Assembly (NCBI GenBank): GCA_949825065.1
Contig: OX463842.1
Span: 29,140,672 to 29,204,671, forward strand
DNA from: Odontocerum albicorne
Taxonomy: Eukaryota; Arthropoda; Insecta; Trichoptera; Odontoceridae
Reading direction: 5' to 3'
Length of the DNA stretch: 64,000 nt
The notes under the pieces are model-generated. The model saw nothing but the letters and a program-made list of their open reading frames with translations, made no database searches and had not been told where the DNA came from. Below are positions 59,801 to 64,000 of this stretch, piece by piece. The number at the start of each line of letters is the position of its first letter. The first letter of the stretch is position 1. The translations under genes and the position numbers were made by a program.

Positions 59801-61347
59801 ATATTCACCAAGTTTTAGTCTAATTTTGATAAGATATCGTCGGGAGAGTATGTCAAACGTTAATAACATCCCAAGTATGGAAAAAATTGAGTATTGCGTT
59901 GTCATTAAGTTTCTCACAAAACAAGGGAAAATACCTCAAATAATTTTGGAAAAGATGTTAGCGGTTTACGGGGACTGTTGTCCTGGAAAAACGATGGTTT
60001 ACAAGCGGCATTATGTTTTTAAGCAAGGGAGAGAATCAATTGATGGCGGCCTGTTGAGGCCATTTCTTCAAACATTGTTAAAAAATTAGAAAAGCTTGTG
60101 CTGGAAGATGCCCACCTAAACAATCAACAGCTTGCATAGATGGTTGGAGTATCACCTACTCGTACAACCATTTTGAATATCCTCCATCAGCATCTAGGGA
60201 TGTCAAAAGTGAGTGCAAGGTGGGTACTCACAATGCTTACGCCACTTCATTACTGGAGATGAAACTTGGGTTCATCATTATGAGCTTGAGTCAAAGCAGG
60301 AGTCCATGCAGTGGCATAAAAAGGGCACACAGACCCCTAAGAAGTTCAAAGTGTCACAATCGGCTGGAATAATTATGGCTACAATTTTTGGGATACGGAA
60401 GGCATACTGCTGATAGATTACAAAGATAAAGGCATCACAATAACTGGAGAGTACTCTGGTCTGCTGATGCAGTTAAAAGAAGCTGTGAAGGAAAAAAGGA
60501 GAGGAAAATGGACAAAAGGAGTGCTGCTTTTGCATAACAATGCATCAACATTAAATCACTCTCCCTACAACTCATACCTGGCTCTGTCTGACTATTATTT
60601 CTTTTCAAATATGAAAAAAGAGCTTTGAGGGAAGAACTTCACGGATTATGAAGCAGTTAAAAGTGCAATTTTGGCAAATTTTGAGGGCAAAAGCAAATAT
60701 TTTTTTTAGTGGCTATAAATAAGCTTATTGAAAGATCTAATTAGAGTTAATGGTGAATTAGAGTTAAAGAAAAGGAAAAATAAAAAAATAGTTTTTTTCC
60801 CCTCTGTTCTGCGAATTTATTGACCTCCCCTCGTATTAGAGTACACCACTTCTTCCAAGGTAAGAAACTCCATCATCAAGTCCATAAGATGCCTGTTTTT
60901 TACATCACACTTCATCCAAAAGGACCACCATTTATTGGCGATCGGCCTGTTGTATGACATTATTAAATATATTTTCTGATGTGACCAATTTGGCAGAAAC
61001 ACGAGACAAAGTGCATATTAAATAATACATTTTCTTTTCATCTTCAATCTGTGTGAAAAACAGGGGTAATTCTGAAGATGAAAAAAACCACAAGTGAAAA
61101 ACGCTAATTGATGAATTCATTACATTTCAGATACTTTGTAAAATTTTCGAACTTTTAACTTCAACAAGAATAGAAAAGATTGCAAAAATGCACACCTGTT
61201 ACAAACCCCATAGTGCAAGAGTCCGCAGCAGTCACATCCTGTTTGTCCAGGTAGAGTAGAGCCAGTCCTCTTCATTACCATCCCTTCTTTTCCTTTGGGC
61301 CCAAGTTCACGAATAAAGGAAAGATTCGACACTTCCAAAAATTTCAG
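32470..61347 (-). CDS. Pld: Phospholipase D (PLD1/2 type), 14 exons, 5' end beyond window
   Basis: Hydrolyses phosphatidylcholine to phosphatidic acid and choline at cell membranes. Exons in transcript order (high to low): 61347-61196, 59371-59240, 58562-58414, 57035-56803, 55806-55702, 54646-54507, 53590-53399, 51158-50614, 49295-49163, 48523-48424, 38150-37980, 36151-35985, 34394-34154, 32916-32470. All internal junctions are AG/GT and the phases agree, giving 968 residues plus TAA. Counting from the first residue in the window: PH domain about 1-150, HKD1 as H275-x-K277-x4-D282, variable loop about 305-550, the conserved YIYIENQFF at 663-671, HKD2 as H784-x-K786-x4-D791, and C-terminus TSLWT. 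Family members of about 1,050 residues carry an N-terminal PX domain, so roughly 100-200 residues lie beyond 64000. Neither catalytic motif is damaged. Introns are swollen by transposons, the longest (exons 10-11) being 10.3 kb. It could be named PLD1 or PLD2; insects usually have one. Confidence 0.96.
33340..33760 (+). pseudogene. LINE reverse transcriptase relic in Pld intron 13
   Basis: Plus-strand pieces [12 protein letters not shown] (the FxDFxKAFDS motif of LINE reverse transcriptases), [13 protein letters not shown] and [16 protein letters not shown] occur in family order, with stops between. Opposite strand to Pld. The rest of the intron (32917-33339, 33761-34153) shows nothing. Confidence 0.65.
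34154..34394 (-). CDS. Pld: Pld exon 13, second HKD catalytic motif
   Basis: The acceptor is TTTCTTTCAG and the donor is TTCAG/GTAACA. It encodes [23 protein letters not shown], then [16 protein letters not shown] and [17 protein letters not shown]. The second H-x-K-x4-D is intact, so both half-sites of the bipartite active centre are present. Confidence 0.97.
34505..34830 (+). mobile_element. LINE C-terminal and tail fragment in Pld intron 12
   Basis: Plus strand matches 14300-14640 (AGTAAGATCAAGAAGAGCAC, CCAAGGAAAGTATGGTGGGA) with many frameshifts. Confidence 0.75.
34850..35516 (-). pseudogene. Mariner relic in Pld intron 12
   Basis: The terminal sequence at the right end, reversed, is TGAGGGTAGTTTGGTAAATT, with TA at 35517-35518. 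N-terminal frame: [20 protein letters not shown], then [21 protein letters not shown] catalytic-region remnant ([19 protein letters not shown]) ends near 34850, next to the LINE piece. 35519-35984 shows nothing. Confidence 0.75.
35985..36151 (-). CDS. Pld: Pld exon 12
   Basis: The acceptor is TTTTGCAG and the donor is TCACG/GTAAGA. It encodes [32 protein letters not shown] and [12 protein letters not shown], the conserved block before HKD2. It ends with two bases of the arginine codon completed in exon 13. Confidence 0.95.
36702..37370 (-). mobile_element. Internally deleted mariner, 669 bp, in Pld intron 11
   Basis: Both ends survive: TCAGGTCTGTAAATATGAAA and, reversed, CCAGGTCTGTAAATATGAAA, with TA outside (36700-36701 and 37371-37372). 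It keeps only the 3' transposase part on the minus strand ([38 protein letters not shown]), with frameshifts. Surroundings 36152-36699 and 37373-37979 are AT-rich and unassigned. Confidence 0.85.
37980..38150 (-). CDS. Pld: Pld exon 11
   Basis: The acceptor is TTATTACAG and the donor is ATCAG/GTCAGT. It encodes 57 residues in phase 0: [11 protein letters not shown], an [10 protein letters not shown] helix and [10 protein letters not shown], one of the most conserved phospholipase D segments. It is separated from exon 10 by 10,273 bp of nested transposons. Confidence 0.96.
38401..38561. mobile_element. Palindromic MITE, 161 bp, in Pld intron 10
   Basis: About 32-bp imperfect terminal inverted repeats (TGTATTATAATTT and GAGTAGATAA shared) and a second inner pair (ACATCCTCAG and CTGAGGATG). 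It would fold almost end to end. 250 bp upstream of exon 11. Confidence 0.75.
38880..39336 (-). pseudogene. Mariner 3' half in Pld intron 10
   Basis: TA (38878-38879) adjoins the reversed end CGAGGGTGGATCAAATATAA. Minus-strand coding in order: [36 protein letters not shown] (second Asp replaced by Asn), [14 protein letters not shown] and [14 protein letters not shown], with stops. Related to the copies at 27501 and 48367. Confidence 0.8.
39332..39935. repeat. Tandem duplication, about 305 bp x 2
   Basis: Units start AACACTTCCCTTACTGTGCT at about 39332 and 39637 and run to TTCAGAATGCGCATG near 39605 and 39905. The first bases are mariner coding on the other strand (KGSVN), so the duplication began inside the mariner copy. 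Confidence 0.85.
41344..43119 (+). CDS. hAT transposase, intact (ZBED5/SCAND3-like group)
   Basis: 591 residues from ATG at 41344 to TAA. It excises and inserts the surrounding element in the nucleus. Visible parts: a degenerate BED/C2H2 finger at C32-x2-C35...H52-x4-H57; a catalytic core with D180 (LQLDEST), D246 ([10 protein letters not shown]) and E333 ([10 protein letters not shown]), which fit the hAT D, D, E positions; a Cys/His site at [11 protein letters not shown]; and the hATC dimerisation tail ([15 protein letters not shown]) near 530-550. No stops or frameshifts, and length is as for the family. AT-rich codons like its surroundings. It is antisense to Pld. It could encode an active enzyme, or be recent enough not to have decayed. 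Confidence 0.95.
   Translation: MSVKQKKCRQYLVDYLKFGFVSSPTNQQLPMCLLCQHVFSNEAMKPSRLKEHFVKKHPDNNNKDISYFQQLKKTFDSRNTLSNVFKKISSRNDKGLMVSYEIAQIIAKCGAPHIYGEKLILPAIRVFINNMIGKNQQGILSSVPLSNDTISKRIDEMASDIEIQLCDELQSNEFSLQLDESTLHNNESLLLAYVRFVKNEKIIEEMLFAKLLTTNSTGASIFETLENFFAEKCIPFTNVIACATDGAPAMVGRHRGFVSRLKNVAPNVLTIHCIIHRQHLVAKHLSGRLHKSMSIVIKVINKIKFSPLNDRLFRQLCKENDEEFERLILHTEVRWLSKGNCLKRFYALFDTIVEFLDVNNENICIELKLLRNDVAYLSDIFEKMNENLLKLQGNNISLIKAKGVVLSFINKLKLYKNNLSRREFHQFPSLQQLKEDMLEDSDLETYCCHIDALIEDMIIRFKDLQELVIPAWLINPFLSDIESVSQNLKEQFIELQNDCEAKIIFNQCDYDAFWVRFRHQYPLLWKEVKLPIIAFPSSYLVEKGFSAVMHILKKSRNRLQISQRGDLRLYLSKFEPNITKLAQSHEAQGSH
43354..43379. repeat. G homopolymer, 26 bases
   Basis: Uninterrupted G run in the hAT right subterminal region. 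Length is probably unreliable. Confidence 0.9.
44501..45156 (+). repeat. Near-identical 293-bp direct repeat of Helitron 5' end
   Basis: 44501-44793 and 44864-45156 differ at only a few bases by eye (for example TTAATTTTCG versus TTAATATTCG). Confidence 0.92.
44806..44868 (+). repeat. (CTAT)n microsatellite, about 15 units
   Basis: Lies exactly between the two Helitron 5' copies and merges into the TCTATATAAA start of the second. Confidence 0.95.
45495..46530 (+). repeat. Direct repeat pair inside Helitron
   Basis: 45495-45675 and 46335-46530 share ACTAATTACGAACATTT, ATATTTCAAAATCTATCAAA and TAGTAATGGAGATTTGTAAC, about 90% alike by eye. Confidence 0.8.
46630..46856 (+). pseudogene. Helitron helicase C-terminal remnant
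   Basis: The plus frame reads [36 protein letters not shown], the conserved tail of Helitron Rep/helicase proteins (compare 6690-6770). It is followed by an intron-like pyrimidine tract ending TTTTTCAG at about 46878. Confidence 0.7.
47169..47529 (-). other. Unidentified fragment with possible terminal exon
   Basis: The minus strand has an acceptor-like ATACTGCTTGCAG, then an open frame [20 protein letters not shown], ending SRGSSPVL and TAA near 47284, and AATAAA-like sequence around 47180. It may be the 3' end of an unknown transposon gene. Not recognised. Confidence 0.35.
47530..48367 (-). pseudogene. Mariner, 5' two-thirds, beside Pld exon 10
   Basis: End sequence (reversed) CGAGTGTGTATCAAATATAA with TA at 48368-48369. 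Frame from 48222: [65 protein letters not shown] (first Asp) and MTVFG. Homology ends near 47600, so the second and third Asp are gone. Same family as 27501-28100 but truncated later. Confidence 0.87.
48424..48523 (-). CDS. Pld: Pld exon 10
   Basis: The acceptor is ATACTTTCAG and the donor is CAA/GTAAGT. It encodes [11 protein letters not shown], matching the conserved YPxLLPK element after RHFIQRWN, and ends TCQ in phase 0. A mariner end lies 55 bp beyond the donor, and a 15-bp-arm hairpin lies about 93 bp upstream of the acceptor. Confidence 0.92.
48616..48650. repeat. Hairpin, 15-bp perfect arms
   Basis: GAGTAACAATATTGC (48616-48630), loop TTTCG, then its exact complement (48636-48650), in Pld intron 9. 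48651-49162 is otherwise unremarkable. Confidence 0.93.
49163..49295 (-). CDS. Pld: Pld exon 9
   Basis: The acceptor is TTTTTAG and the donor is TGCAA/GTGAGT. It encodes [20 protein letters not shown] and [10 protein letters not shown], a strongly conserved phospholipase D block. It starts with two bases of the Asp codon begun in exon 8 and ends with two bases of a Lys codon. Confidence 0.95.
49578..50387. repeat. Inverted repeat with 53-bp perfect arms, Pld intron 8
   Basis: Arms 49578-49630 and 50335-50387, spacer 704 bp without recognisable coding. Probably a foldback element. The remainder of the intron is unassigned. Confidence 0.9.
50614..51158 (-). CDS. Pld: Pld exon 8 (loop and return to catalytic core)
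   Basis: The longest exon, 545 bp. The acceptor ATTCTAG is only 84 bp from a complete mariner (51243-52528). It starts [10 protein letters not shown], has a proline-rich run (MPAPTTPPP) and an acidic region, then returns to conserved sequence at [15 protein letters not shown] and LESPFV. The donor is GTTG/GTAAGA. It is low-complexity in the middle, as expected of the inter-HKD loop. Confidence 0.92.
51243..52528 (-). mobile_element. Complete mariner, 1,286 bp, Pld intron 7
   Basis: Terminal inverted repeats CTAGGTTAGTCAAAAAGTTT and beyond (24 bp perfect, 27 of 28) at both ends, with TA at 51241-51242 and 52529-52530. Typical length for the family, and an intact gene inside. Confidence 0.97.
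51308..52357 (-). CDS. Mariner transposase, intact
   Basis: 349 residues. I choose the ATG at 52357 ([12 protein letters not shown]), as in family members, over the in-frame ATG at 52405. The N-terminal half has two helix-turn-helix regions (to about 110) and the linker WVPHLLT at 119-125. The catalytic triad D158 (TMDETW), D252 (HQDNAPAHT) and D287 (YSPDLAPSD) has the diagnostic 34-residue D-D spacing. C-terminus [12 protein letters not shown]. No stop or frameshift. Same strand as Pld, so it is transcribed within the Pld pre-mRNA. The irritans-like subfamily is a guess. Confidence 0.97.
   Translation of the reverse strand: MEKSEYRAVIKFFVLEGLSATEIHAKIVKVLKESSPSFPTVHRWVLEFKRGRTSVEDDPRSGRPKSASTPEIIPKIQDMVLEDHRSTVDVIADTIGISHGTTWHILAEVLGFKKLCAQWVPHLLTMQQKHVRMRLSEQHLEQFRKDKKDFLRRFITMDETWVYHHDPESKQEAKEWCEPGTLAPKRVRVQKSAKKVLASVFWDAKRILFIDYLQTGKTINSDYYCDLLDQLDEKICENRPSLQKKKIIFHQDNAPAHTAQKTIAKISELGYELLQHPPYSPDLAPSDFWLFSHLKKFLREKHFSSNEEVIAVVEEYFAGLPESHFRDGTTKLEDRWTKCIDLMGDYTEQ
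52540..52700 (-). mobile_element. LINE tail fragment, Pld intron 7
   Basis: Core GACACTTGCGGGTAGGCAAAGA, then a short duplicated GCATCTAATTATAATCTTAT unit. Confidence 0.65.
52899..53160 (-). mobile_element. SINE with internal duplications, Pld intron 7
   Basis: Minus strand head GATCTCCATAGCCTAATTGG, B box GAATTCGATTCCTG, repeated GTATCCAATGTTGATTCC units, body TTTCTGTTTGGTTG, end AAAAGTGTAAT. Confidence 0.75.
53399..53590 (-). CDS. Pld: Pld exon 7 (start of variable loop)
   Basis: The acceptor is ACTTTAG and the donor is GATAA/GTACGT. It begins LTDLGDIP, which follows the HKD1 block in the family, then becomes polar, with several Ser, Arg and Lys. This matches the start of the poorly conserved loop between the two half-sites. 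Frame and phase agree with both neighbours. Confidence 0.87.
53591..54506. other. Pld intron 6, unassigned
   Basis: AT-rich. No element ends recognised. Confidence 0.3.
54507..54646 (-). CDS. Pld: Pld exon 6, first HKD catalytic motif
   Basis: The acceptor is CTGCTTAG and the donor is CACAA/GTAAGA. It encodes [22 protein letters not shown] and [13 protein letters not shown]. The H-x-K-x4-D signature is intact. In the family one of the two HKD histidines forms the phosphatidyl-enzyme intermediate, so an undamaged motif supports an active enzyme. Confidence 0.97.
54803..54968 (-). mobile_element. tRNA-derived SINE, Pld intron 5
   Basis: Minus strand GACCTCCGTGGTCTAGTTGG head, B box decayed, end GGAAGTGTAATAC. 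It nearly abuts the following hAT MITE. Confidence 0.75.
54979..55217. mobile_element. hAT-type MITE, 239 bp, Pld intron 5
   Basis: Ends CAGGGTTTCTCAACC and, reversed, CAGGGGTCTCAACC. No convincing 8-bp duplication. Confidence 0.6.
55337..55458 (+). repeat. Tandem duplication, about 66 bp x 2
   Basis: Two copies of ACTAAAGATTGATTAAATG, TTTTGGTCATATAT, CATAAGCCCAGTATTCTA in Pld intron 5. Confidence 0.85.
55702..55806 (-). CDS. Pld: Pld exon 5
   Basis: The acceptor is CATTTCAG and the donor is AAG/GTGTGT. Its 35 codons read [20 protein letters not shown] and then [15 protein letters not shown], a near-invariant phospholipase D strand-helix block before HKD1. Both ends are in phase 0. The frame is open only between the splice sites. 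Confidence 0.94.
55807..56544. other. Pld intron 4, mostly unassigned
   Basis: AT-rich. Nothing recognised before the SINE at 56545. Confidence 0.3.
56545..56762 (-). mobile_element. Decayed SINE, Pld intron 4
   Basis: Body motifs GATTGACAATAAGCC, TTTCTGGTTGATTA and GAGGCCCTTTACG on the minus strand. Head and B box badly eroded (TTTGATCCC). Confidence 0.6.
56803..57035 (-). CDS. Pld: Pld exon 4 (start of catalytic domain)
   Basis: The acceptor is TTATTTTACAG and the donor is GCT/GTAAGG. It encodes [34 protein letters not shown] and LKRKA, the conserved block before HKD1. The acceptor and the first 70-odd bases of this exon are copied in tandem upstream (see 57036-57330), so annotation or splicing errors are likely here. 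Confidence 0.95.
57036..57330 (-). repeat. Tandem array of Pld exon 4 acceptor and exon start
   Basis: About 110-bp units copying the last intron bases (TTTTATTATTTTACAG) and the first 70-odd exon bases. Decoy exon starts at 57146 and 57256, plus a partial unit ending at about 57330. Translated copies hit stops (TAA after VRSVS and VRSAT). Confidence 0.93.
57874..57975 (+). mobile_element. hAT 5' terminal fragment, Pld intron 3
   Basis: CAGTGATTTCCAAAGTGGGC, CCCCTTGTGGG and GGGGGGCGCTGG resemble the ends of the hAT at 40864-43439. No right end found. 57331-57873 and 57976-58413 unassigned. Confidence 0.55.
58414..58562 (-). CDS. Pld: Pld exon 3 (end of PH domain)
   Basis: The acceptor is TTTTTATAG and the donor is ACAG/GTAAAC. 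It encodes [20 protein letters not shown] followed by a segment rich in Arg, Lys and Trp, as in the last strands and C-terminal helix of the PH domain. It ends with one base of the alanine codon that opens exon 4. Confidence 0.88.
58590..59215 (+). mobile_element. LINE fragment interrupted by SINE, Pld intron 2
   Basis: Left part reads MMYGSEAWT, as in LINE ORF2. After the SINE it continues with the RWFGHV-region remnant and [20 protein letters not shown]. Frames broken. Confidence 0.7.
58735..58952 (+). mobile_element. tRNA-derived SINE, best full-length copy
   Basis: Head GACCTCCGCCGTGGCCAAGT, B box AGGTTGGATTCCTG, body ATTCCAGTCTGGTTTTCATT and TTTCTGGTTGGTTGG, end GTGTAATACGATAC. It lies within the LINE fragment, so it inserted later. 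Confidence 0.85.
59240..59371 (-). CDS. Pld: Pld exon 2 (PH domain core)
   Basis: The acceptor is TGTTTTCAG and the donor is AAGG/GTAATT. It encodes [19 protein letters not shown], the W-x-x-R-W-F-x-L-K strand of the phospholipase D PH domain. This domain binds phosphoinositides and places the enzyme at membranes. One base completes the arginine codon begun in exon 1. Confidence 0.93.
59555..59630 (+). mobile_element. hAT-like end fragment
   Basis: GGGTCCTCAACCTTTTTCAA, GGGCCACATACACATT is typical of hAT-derived MITE ends. One end only. Confidence 0.4.
59850..60833 (+). pseudogene. Mariner relic, Pld intron 1
   Basis: [62 protein letters not shown] (second Asp replaced by Asn), [14 protein letters not shown] and [12 protein letters not shown] are in family order, with deletions and stops. 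The right end (reversed) is CGAGGGGAGGTCAATAAATT with TA at 60834-60835. The left end is lost. Confidence 0.82.
61196..61347 (-). CDS. Pld: Pld exon 1 of window (start of PH region)
   Basis: The acceptor TTATTATAG precedes CTG and the donor is CAG/GTGTGC. It encodes [11 protein letters not shown], then a Gly/Lys-rich stretch and a Cys-rich turn ([14 protein letters not shown]) typical of the segment joining PX and PH in phospholipase D. It starts in phase 0 and leaves two bases for the next exon. The next upstream exon is not in the window. Confidence 0.93.
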
Positions 61348-61439
61348 CTATAATAATATATTACGAACATATGAATTATTATCATAATATTTTTTTAACC
61401 TACTTTTATTATTAGTATCCATTACATAATTTATTGTTC

Positions 61440-61510
61440 AATGGAGAGCAAGAAAGGTGAGACCTGTCCTCTCTAGCTACCCCAAAAGGGACATGATTAT
61501 GATATGTATG
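61440..61510 (+). mobile_element. LINE tail fragment
   Basis: CTAGCTACCCCAAAAGGGAC and GATTATGATATGTATGTA match the LINE 3' terminus at 14635-14675. Confidence 0.6.
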
Positions 61511-61647
61511 TACTTCTCAAATTAGCAGGCCTATGTGAAAGTTGAGAAGCGTTGAGAATCCGAGGGTTTTGAAAAATAATTTGAAATCAAAGCTCTTTGC
61601 AATGACCATTCGCTACGTTTTTTGGTTGCCAAATGACACTTTTTTTA

Positions 61648-62003
61648 CAGTTATCCTTCCTTATAAATGATCCCGCTTTACGCAATTTCACTTTAACGTG
61701 ATTTCAATAAAATGAAGAATAATAGGTAGTAAAAATCTTCATTGAATTTCGCAATCACCCTCCGAGTGATGAAGTTGCATACACAATGCAGATAATTCTA
61801 TATCTCACTATAGTCACACATACAACCACTGATGATCCAGAGCCTTCAAGACAGCAGGAAAACAATGCCATATTTGTCAGATCTAGTTGATTAGTTACCC
61901 GATCAAAAGGAATAAGCGATGTAGGCTTTTCTATCTCACCCAGATTTTTTAAGTTATGGGATTTTTCCTAAAACTAATTATCGTGCAATGTGAGGGATAC
62001 CTG
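61648..62003. mobile_element. Tigger-type MITE, 356 bp
   Basis: Ends CAGTTATCCTTCC and, reversed, CAGGTATCCCTCA, with TA at 61646-61647 and 62004-62005. No coding. Confidence 0.65.
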
Positions 62004-62041
62004 TATTGTCTATTTTATTCTTATTATTAAAGATTTAAATA

Positions 62042-63734
62042 CCGTATTGGCCCGACTATAGGGCGACCCCTATCTTTTAATCTGTTTTTTGGAGAAAAAA
62101 ACATTTCCCTCACCATTATAATATTATGTAAAATAAAATGCAAAATGTTTAACAAAAAATATTTATTAAAACAAAGTACCCAGATAATAGTAAAGTACAT
62201 GTTTAAACACGATAAGAAGAAATAAAAAAGGCCAACTACAATAGCTAATCAGATCAGTCAGATTCACATATGGCTATATAGGTAGCATCCTCATTCCTCA
62301 GCATCAGTCTCATCTCATCTTCAGTGATATTATTGTCTTCGGAATCCTCAATCATATTTTCCCACAAAATATCATCTTCAGTACCGTCCATTTTATTGGA
62401 TATGCAACTTTTTTAAAATCCATTGATGATGGTTTTATTGGAAATTTGATTCCACCAGGCCTGCAGGATCCACTCACACAGATTAGTGACAGATGGTTTT
62501 TTCATTTTTCCAGTAGGTGTAAGGGCATGATCAGTGGATATCAACCAGTTTGAGTACTGTTTTTTCAAGGTGTCTTTAAATGGCTTATTCACAACCACAT
62601 CCAAAACTTGTAGTTGCGAAGTCATTCCACTAGGATGGATCACCAAAACTGTTTCGAGTTTTCTAATTTCATTTTTCACAAGCTTCGTCAGATGACCTCT
62701 GAATGCATCAAGTACCAGCAAACTTCTATTTTTACTGAATCTAACTTGTCTTCCCCAAACTGTTTTAATCCAATCAACAGCAAGATTTGCATCCATCCAC
62801 CCCTTTTCCTGAACTCTCACCATCATTCCATTCGGTAATTTTTCTTAAGGCATAGTTTTTCTTTTCAAAATATTATAACATAAGGTGGTTTTGTGCCATC
62901 TGCTAATACAGATAGCATTAGTGTTACTCTTGATTTTTCATTCCCTGTAATTTTAATTAAAATTGATTTATCCCCTCTCTTGTTAACTGTTTAATTTGTA
63001 ATCATATCAAAATATACTGGTGTTTGATCAGCATTGTCCATCAAATGAAACGGATGTTCATGTTTTTTTTCTTAAATCTGTAACATGTCGTTGAAATGTT
63101 AAAAGCTTTTCTTCAAATTGAAATGGTAATTTCTGCACTAAAGTTGTACGTCGCCACAAACTCAACCCATATCGAACCATCATTCGCCTCCACCAACCCA
63201 CGCTCGCTGGCTTTAAAATTATCTTCTGGTATATTTTAGTTTCTTGCAATTTCGCGAGCTATCGCTGCAATGCTTCTCTTGTTATGGGGAACCCCTTTGC
63301 GCGTATTTCCATGACGTAGTCTGCTACCTTCTTGTCAATCGATTCAAATCGTCCTTTCTTAGACTCCCAGAATGCTTTTTTTGAGGAATGTGCATTCATC
63401 AAGTCATGTTTTTATAAACGCCAACATCTAACATTATTTTCCGTGATACCAAATTGTCTGGCAACCGCACAGTTGTTGGTTGTTTCTGCAGCATGCACCA
63501 CCATAACCTTAAAATTAGAATTATAGCTTCTTCTCGTCTTTCAATATGGTCAATCATAATATTTTTTTAGTTAGCAAAGATGCAAAACGAAGCACAGTAC
63601 AAAAAAAAAAACCACCTCAAAAACTGTCAGAAATTACTACGCACAGGCTGTGTAAACAAGGACGCCTTTTGAACGTTCTCATTACAATATTTATGACTCG
63701 AATATAAGGCGACCCCCCTATCGGGCTAATACGG
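62042..63734 (-). mobile_element. pogo-type element, 1,693 bp
   Basis: Ends CCGTATTGGCCCGACTATAG and, reversed, CCGTATTAGCCCGATAGGGG, with TA at 62040-62041 and 63735-63736. Contains one decayed transposase gene on the minus strand. Confidence 0.88.
62254..63560 (-). pseudogene. pogo-type transposase, lightly damaged
   Basis: In order on the minus strand: an N-terminal CENP-B-like helix-turn-helix (RRSYNSNFKVMVVHAAE-like; frame broken near 63400-63420), the second DNA-binding part ASVGWWRRMMVRYGLSLWRR, a DDE core with LLVLDAFRGHLT and GMTSQLQVLDVVVNKPFKD, and an acidic tail ending CESD and TGA at 62254. One in-frame TAA follows IINGF (62413), and frame breaks lie around 62830-63060. Otherwise near full length. 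Confidence 0.82.
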
Positions 63735-63820
63735 TATTCTAAATGAGCATCGGAGGACTACAATATTTAGATATAAAAGAGAGGTAAATGACATAATATT
63801 TTACATGTGTATATAACACA

Positions 63821-64000
63821 TCGATCAATAAGTCCCGGGACTAACTACTAAAACAACATTTGTTTGCCAAAATTCTTCCTTATTCATCAACATAGTCTCG
63901 TTCAAAAGCAATACATTCATTCCAACGCTTTCCTAACTTTTCTATGCCAGCCGTGTAGAACGATTTATCTTTGGTTTCAAAATAGGTGTTAGTTTCGGCA
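63821..64000 (-). mobile_element. Mariner 3' end, continues beyond window
   Basis: The reversed end contains AGTCCCGGGACTTATTGATC-like sequence (plus strand TCGATCAATAAGTCCCGGGA). Minus-strand coding for FQTKDKSFYTAGIEKLGKRW, NECIAFE, the mariner C-terminus. Confidence 0.7.

Noticed and set aside
61348..64000. Pld PX-domain exons
   Set aside because: Searched by eye on the minus strand. Only LINE, Tigger, pogo and mariner sequence found.
1..64000. CRISPR array, rRNA, prokaryotic operons, viral genomes
   Set aside because: No regularly spaced identical repeats, no rRNA-like conserved blocks and no viral structural or polymerase frames seen. The architecture is eukaryotic.

Overview
The window is nuclear DNA from an insect, most likely a moth or butterfly. 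It is AT-rich, has spliced genes with long introns, and is crowded with animal transposons: mariner, Tc1, pogo/Tigger, piggyBac, hAT, Helitron, RTE/Jockey-type LINEs and a tRNA-derived SINE. The order is inferred from the LINE 3' tails (a conserved GGGGTA-CAGAG core near the end, and C-terminal coding of the GRGRPRKVW type) and from the Helitron ends. It is less certain than 'insect'.

The one clearly identified host gene is phospholipase D (PLD1/2 type) on the minus strand. Fourteen exons lie between 61347 and 32470. Their splice sites and phases are mutually consistent and encode 968 residues: the PH region, both HKD catalytic motifs, the inter-motif loop and the natural C-terminus. The PX-domain exons and promoter lie beyond the right edge. 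A second host gene is represented by one first coding exon at 17982-17666 (minus strand) with a good donor and a CRE-bearing upstream region. Its other exons were not found.

Layout. 1-17.6 kb: repeats, including SINEs, LINE remnants, a Tc1 element holding a Helitron piece, a Tigger MITE, and a composite repeat block at 10.45-13.04 kb. 17.7-18.1 kb: the orphan first exon. 19.36-21.07 kb: a second copy of the composite block. 23.5-32.4 kb: minisatellites, a mariner relic, a solo LTR, a hAT MITE, a truncated mariner, SINE and LINE pieces, and a Tigger MITE that ends 63 bp from the phospholipase D stop codon. 32.5-61.3 kb: the phospholipase D gene with transposon-filled introns. 61.4-64 kb: a LINE tail, a Tigger MITE, a 1.7-kb pogo element and the end of a mariner.

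The most informative structure is the 10.3-kb intron between phospholipase D exons 10 and 11 (numbered within the window). A 2,576-bp hAT element with an intact 591-codon transposase sits inside a piggyBac transposase gene. It is flanked by a perfect 8-bp target duplication, and the piggyBac frame rejoins exactly when the hAT is removed. A Helitron follows immediately, then a mariner. A complete 1,286-bp mariner with an uninterrupted 349-residue DD34D transposase lies 84 bp upstream of exon 8. I found no evidence of a novel multi-gene system. The notable material is transposon nesting, paralogous empty sites, a tandem array of decoy splice acceptors and several long perfect inverted repeats.
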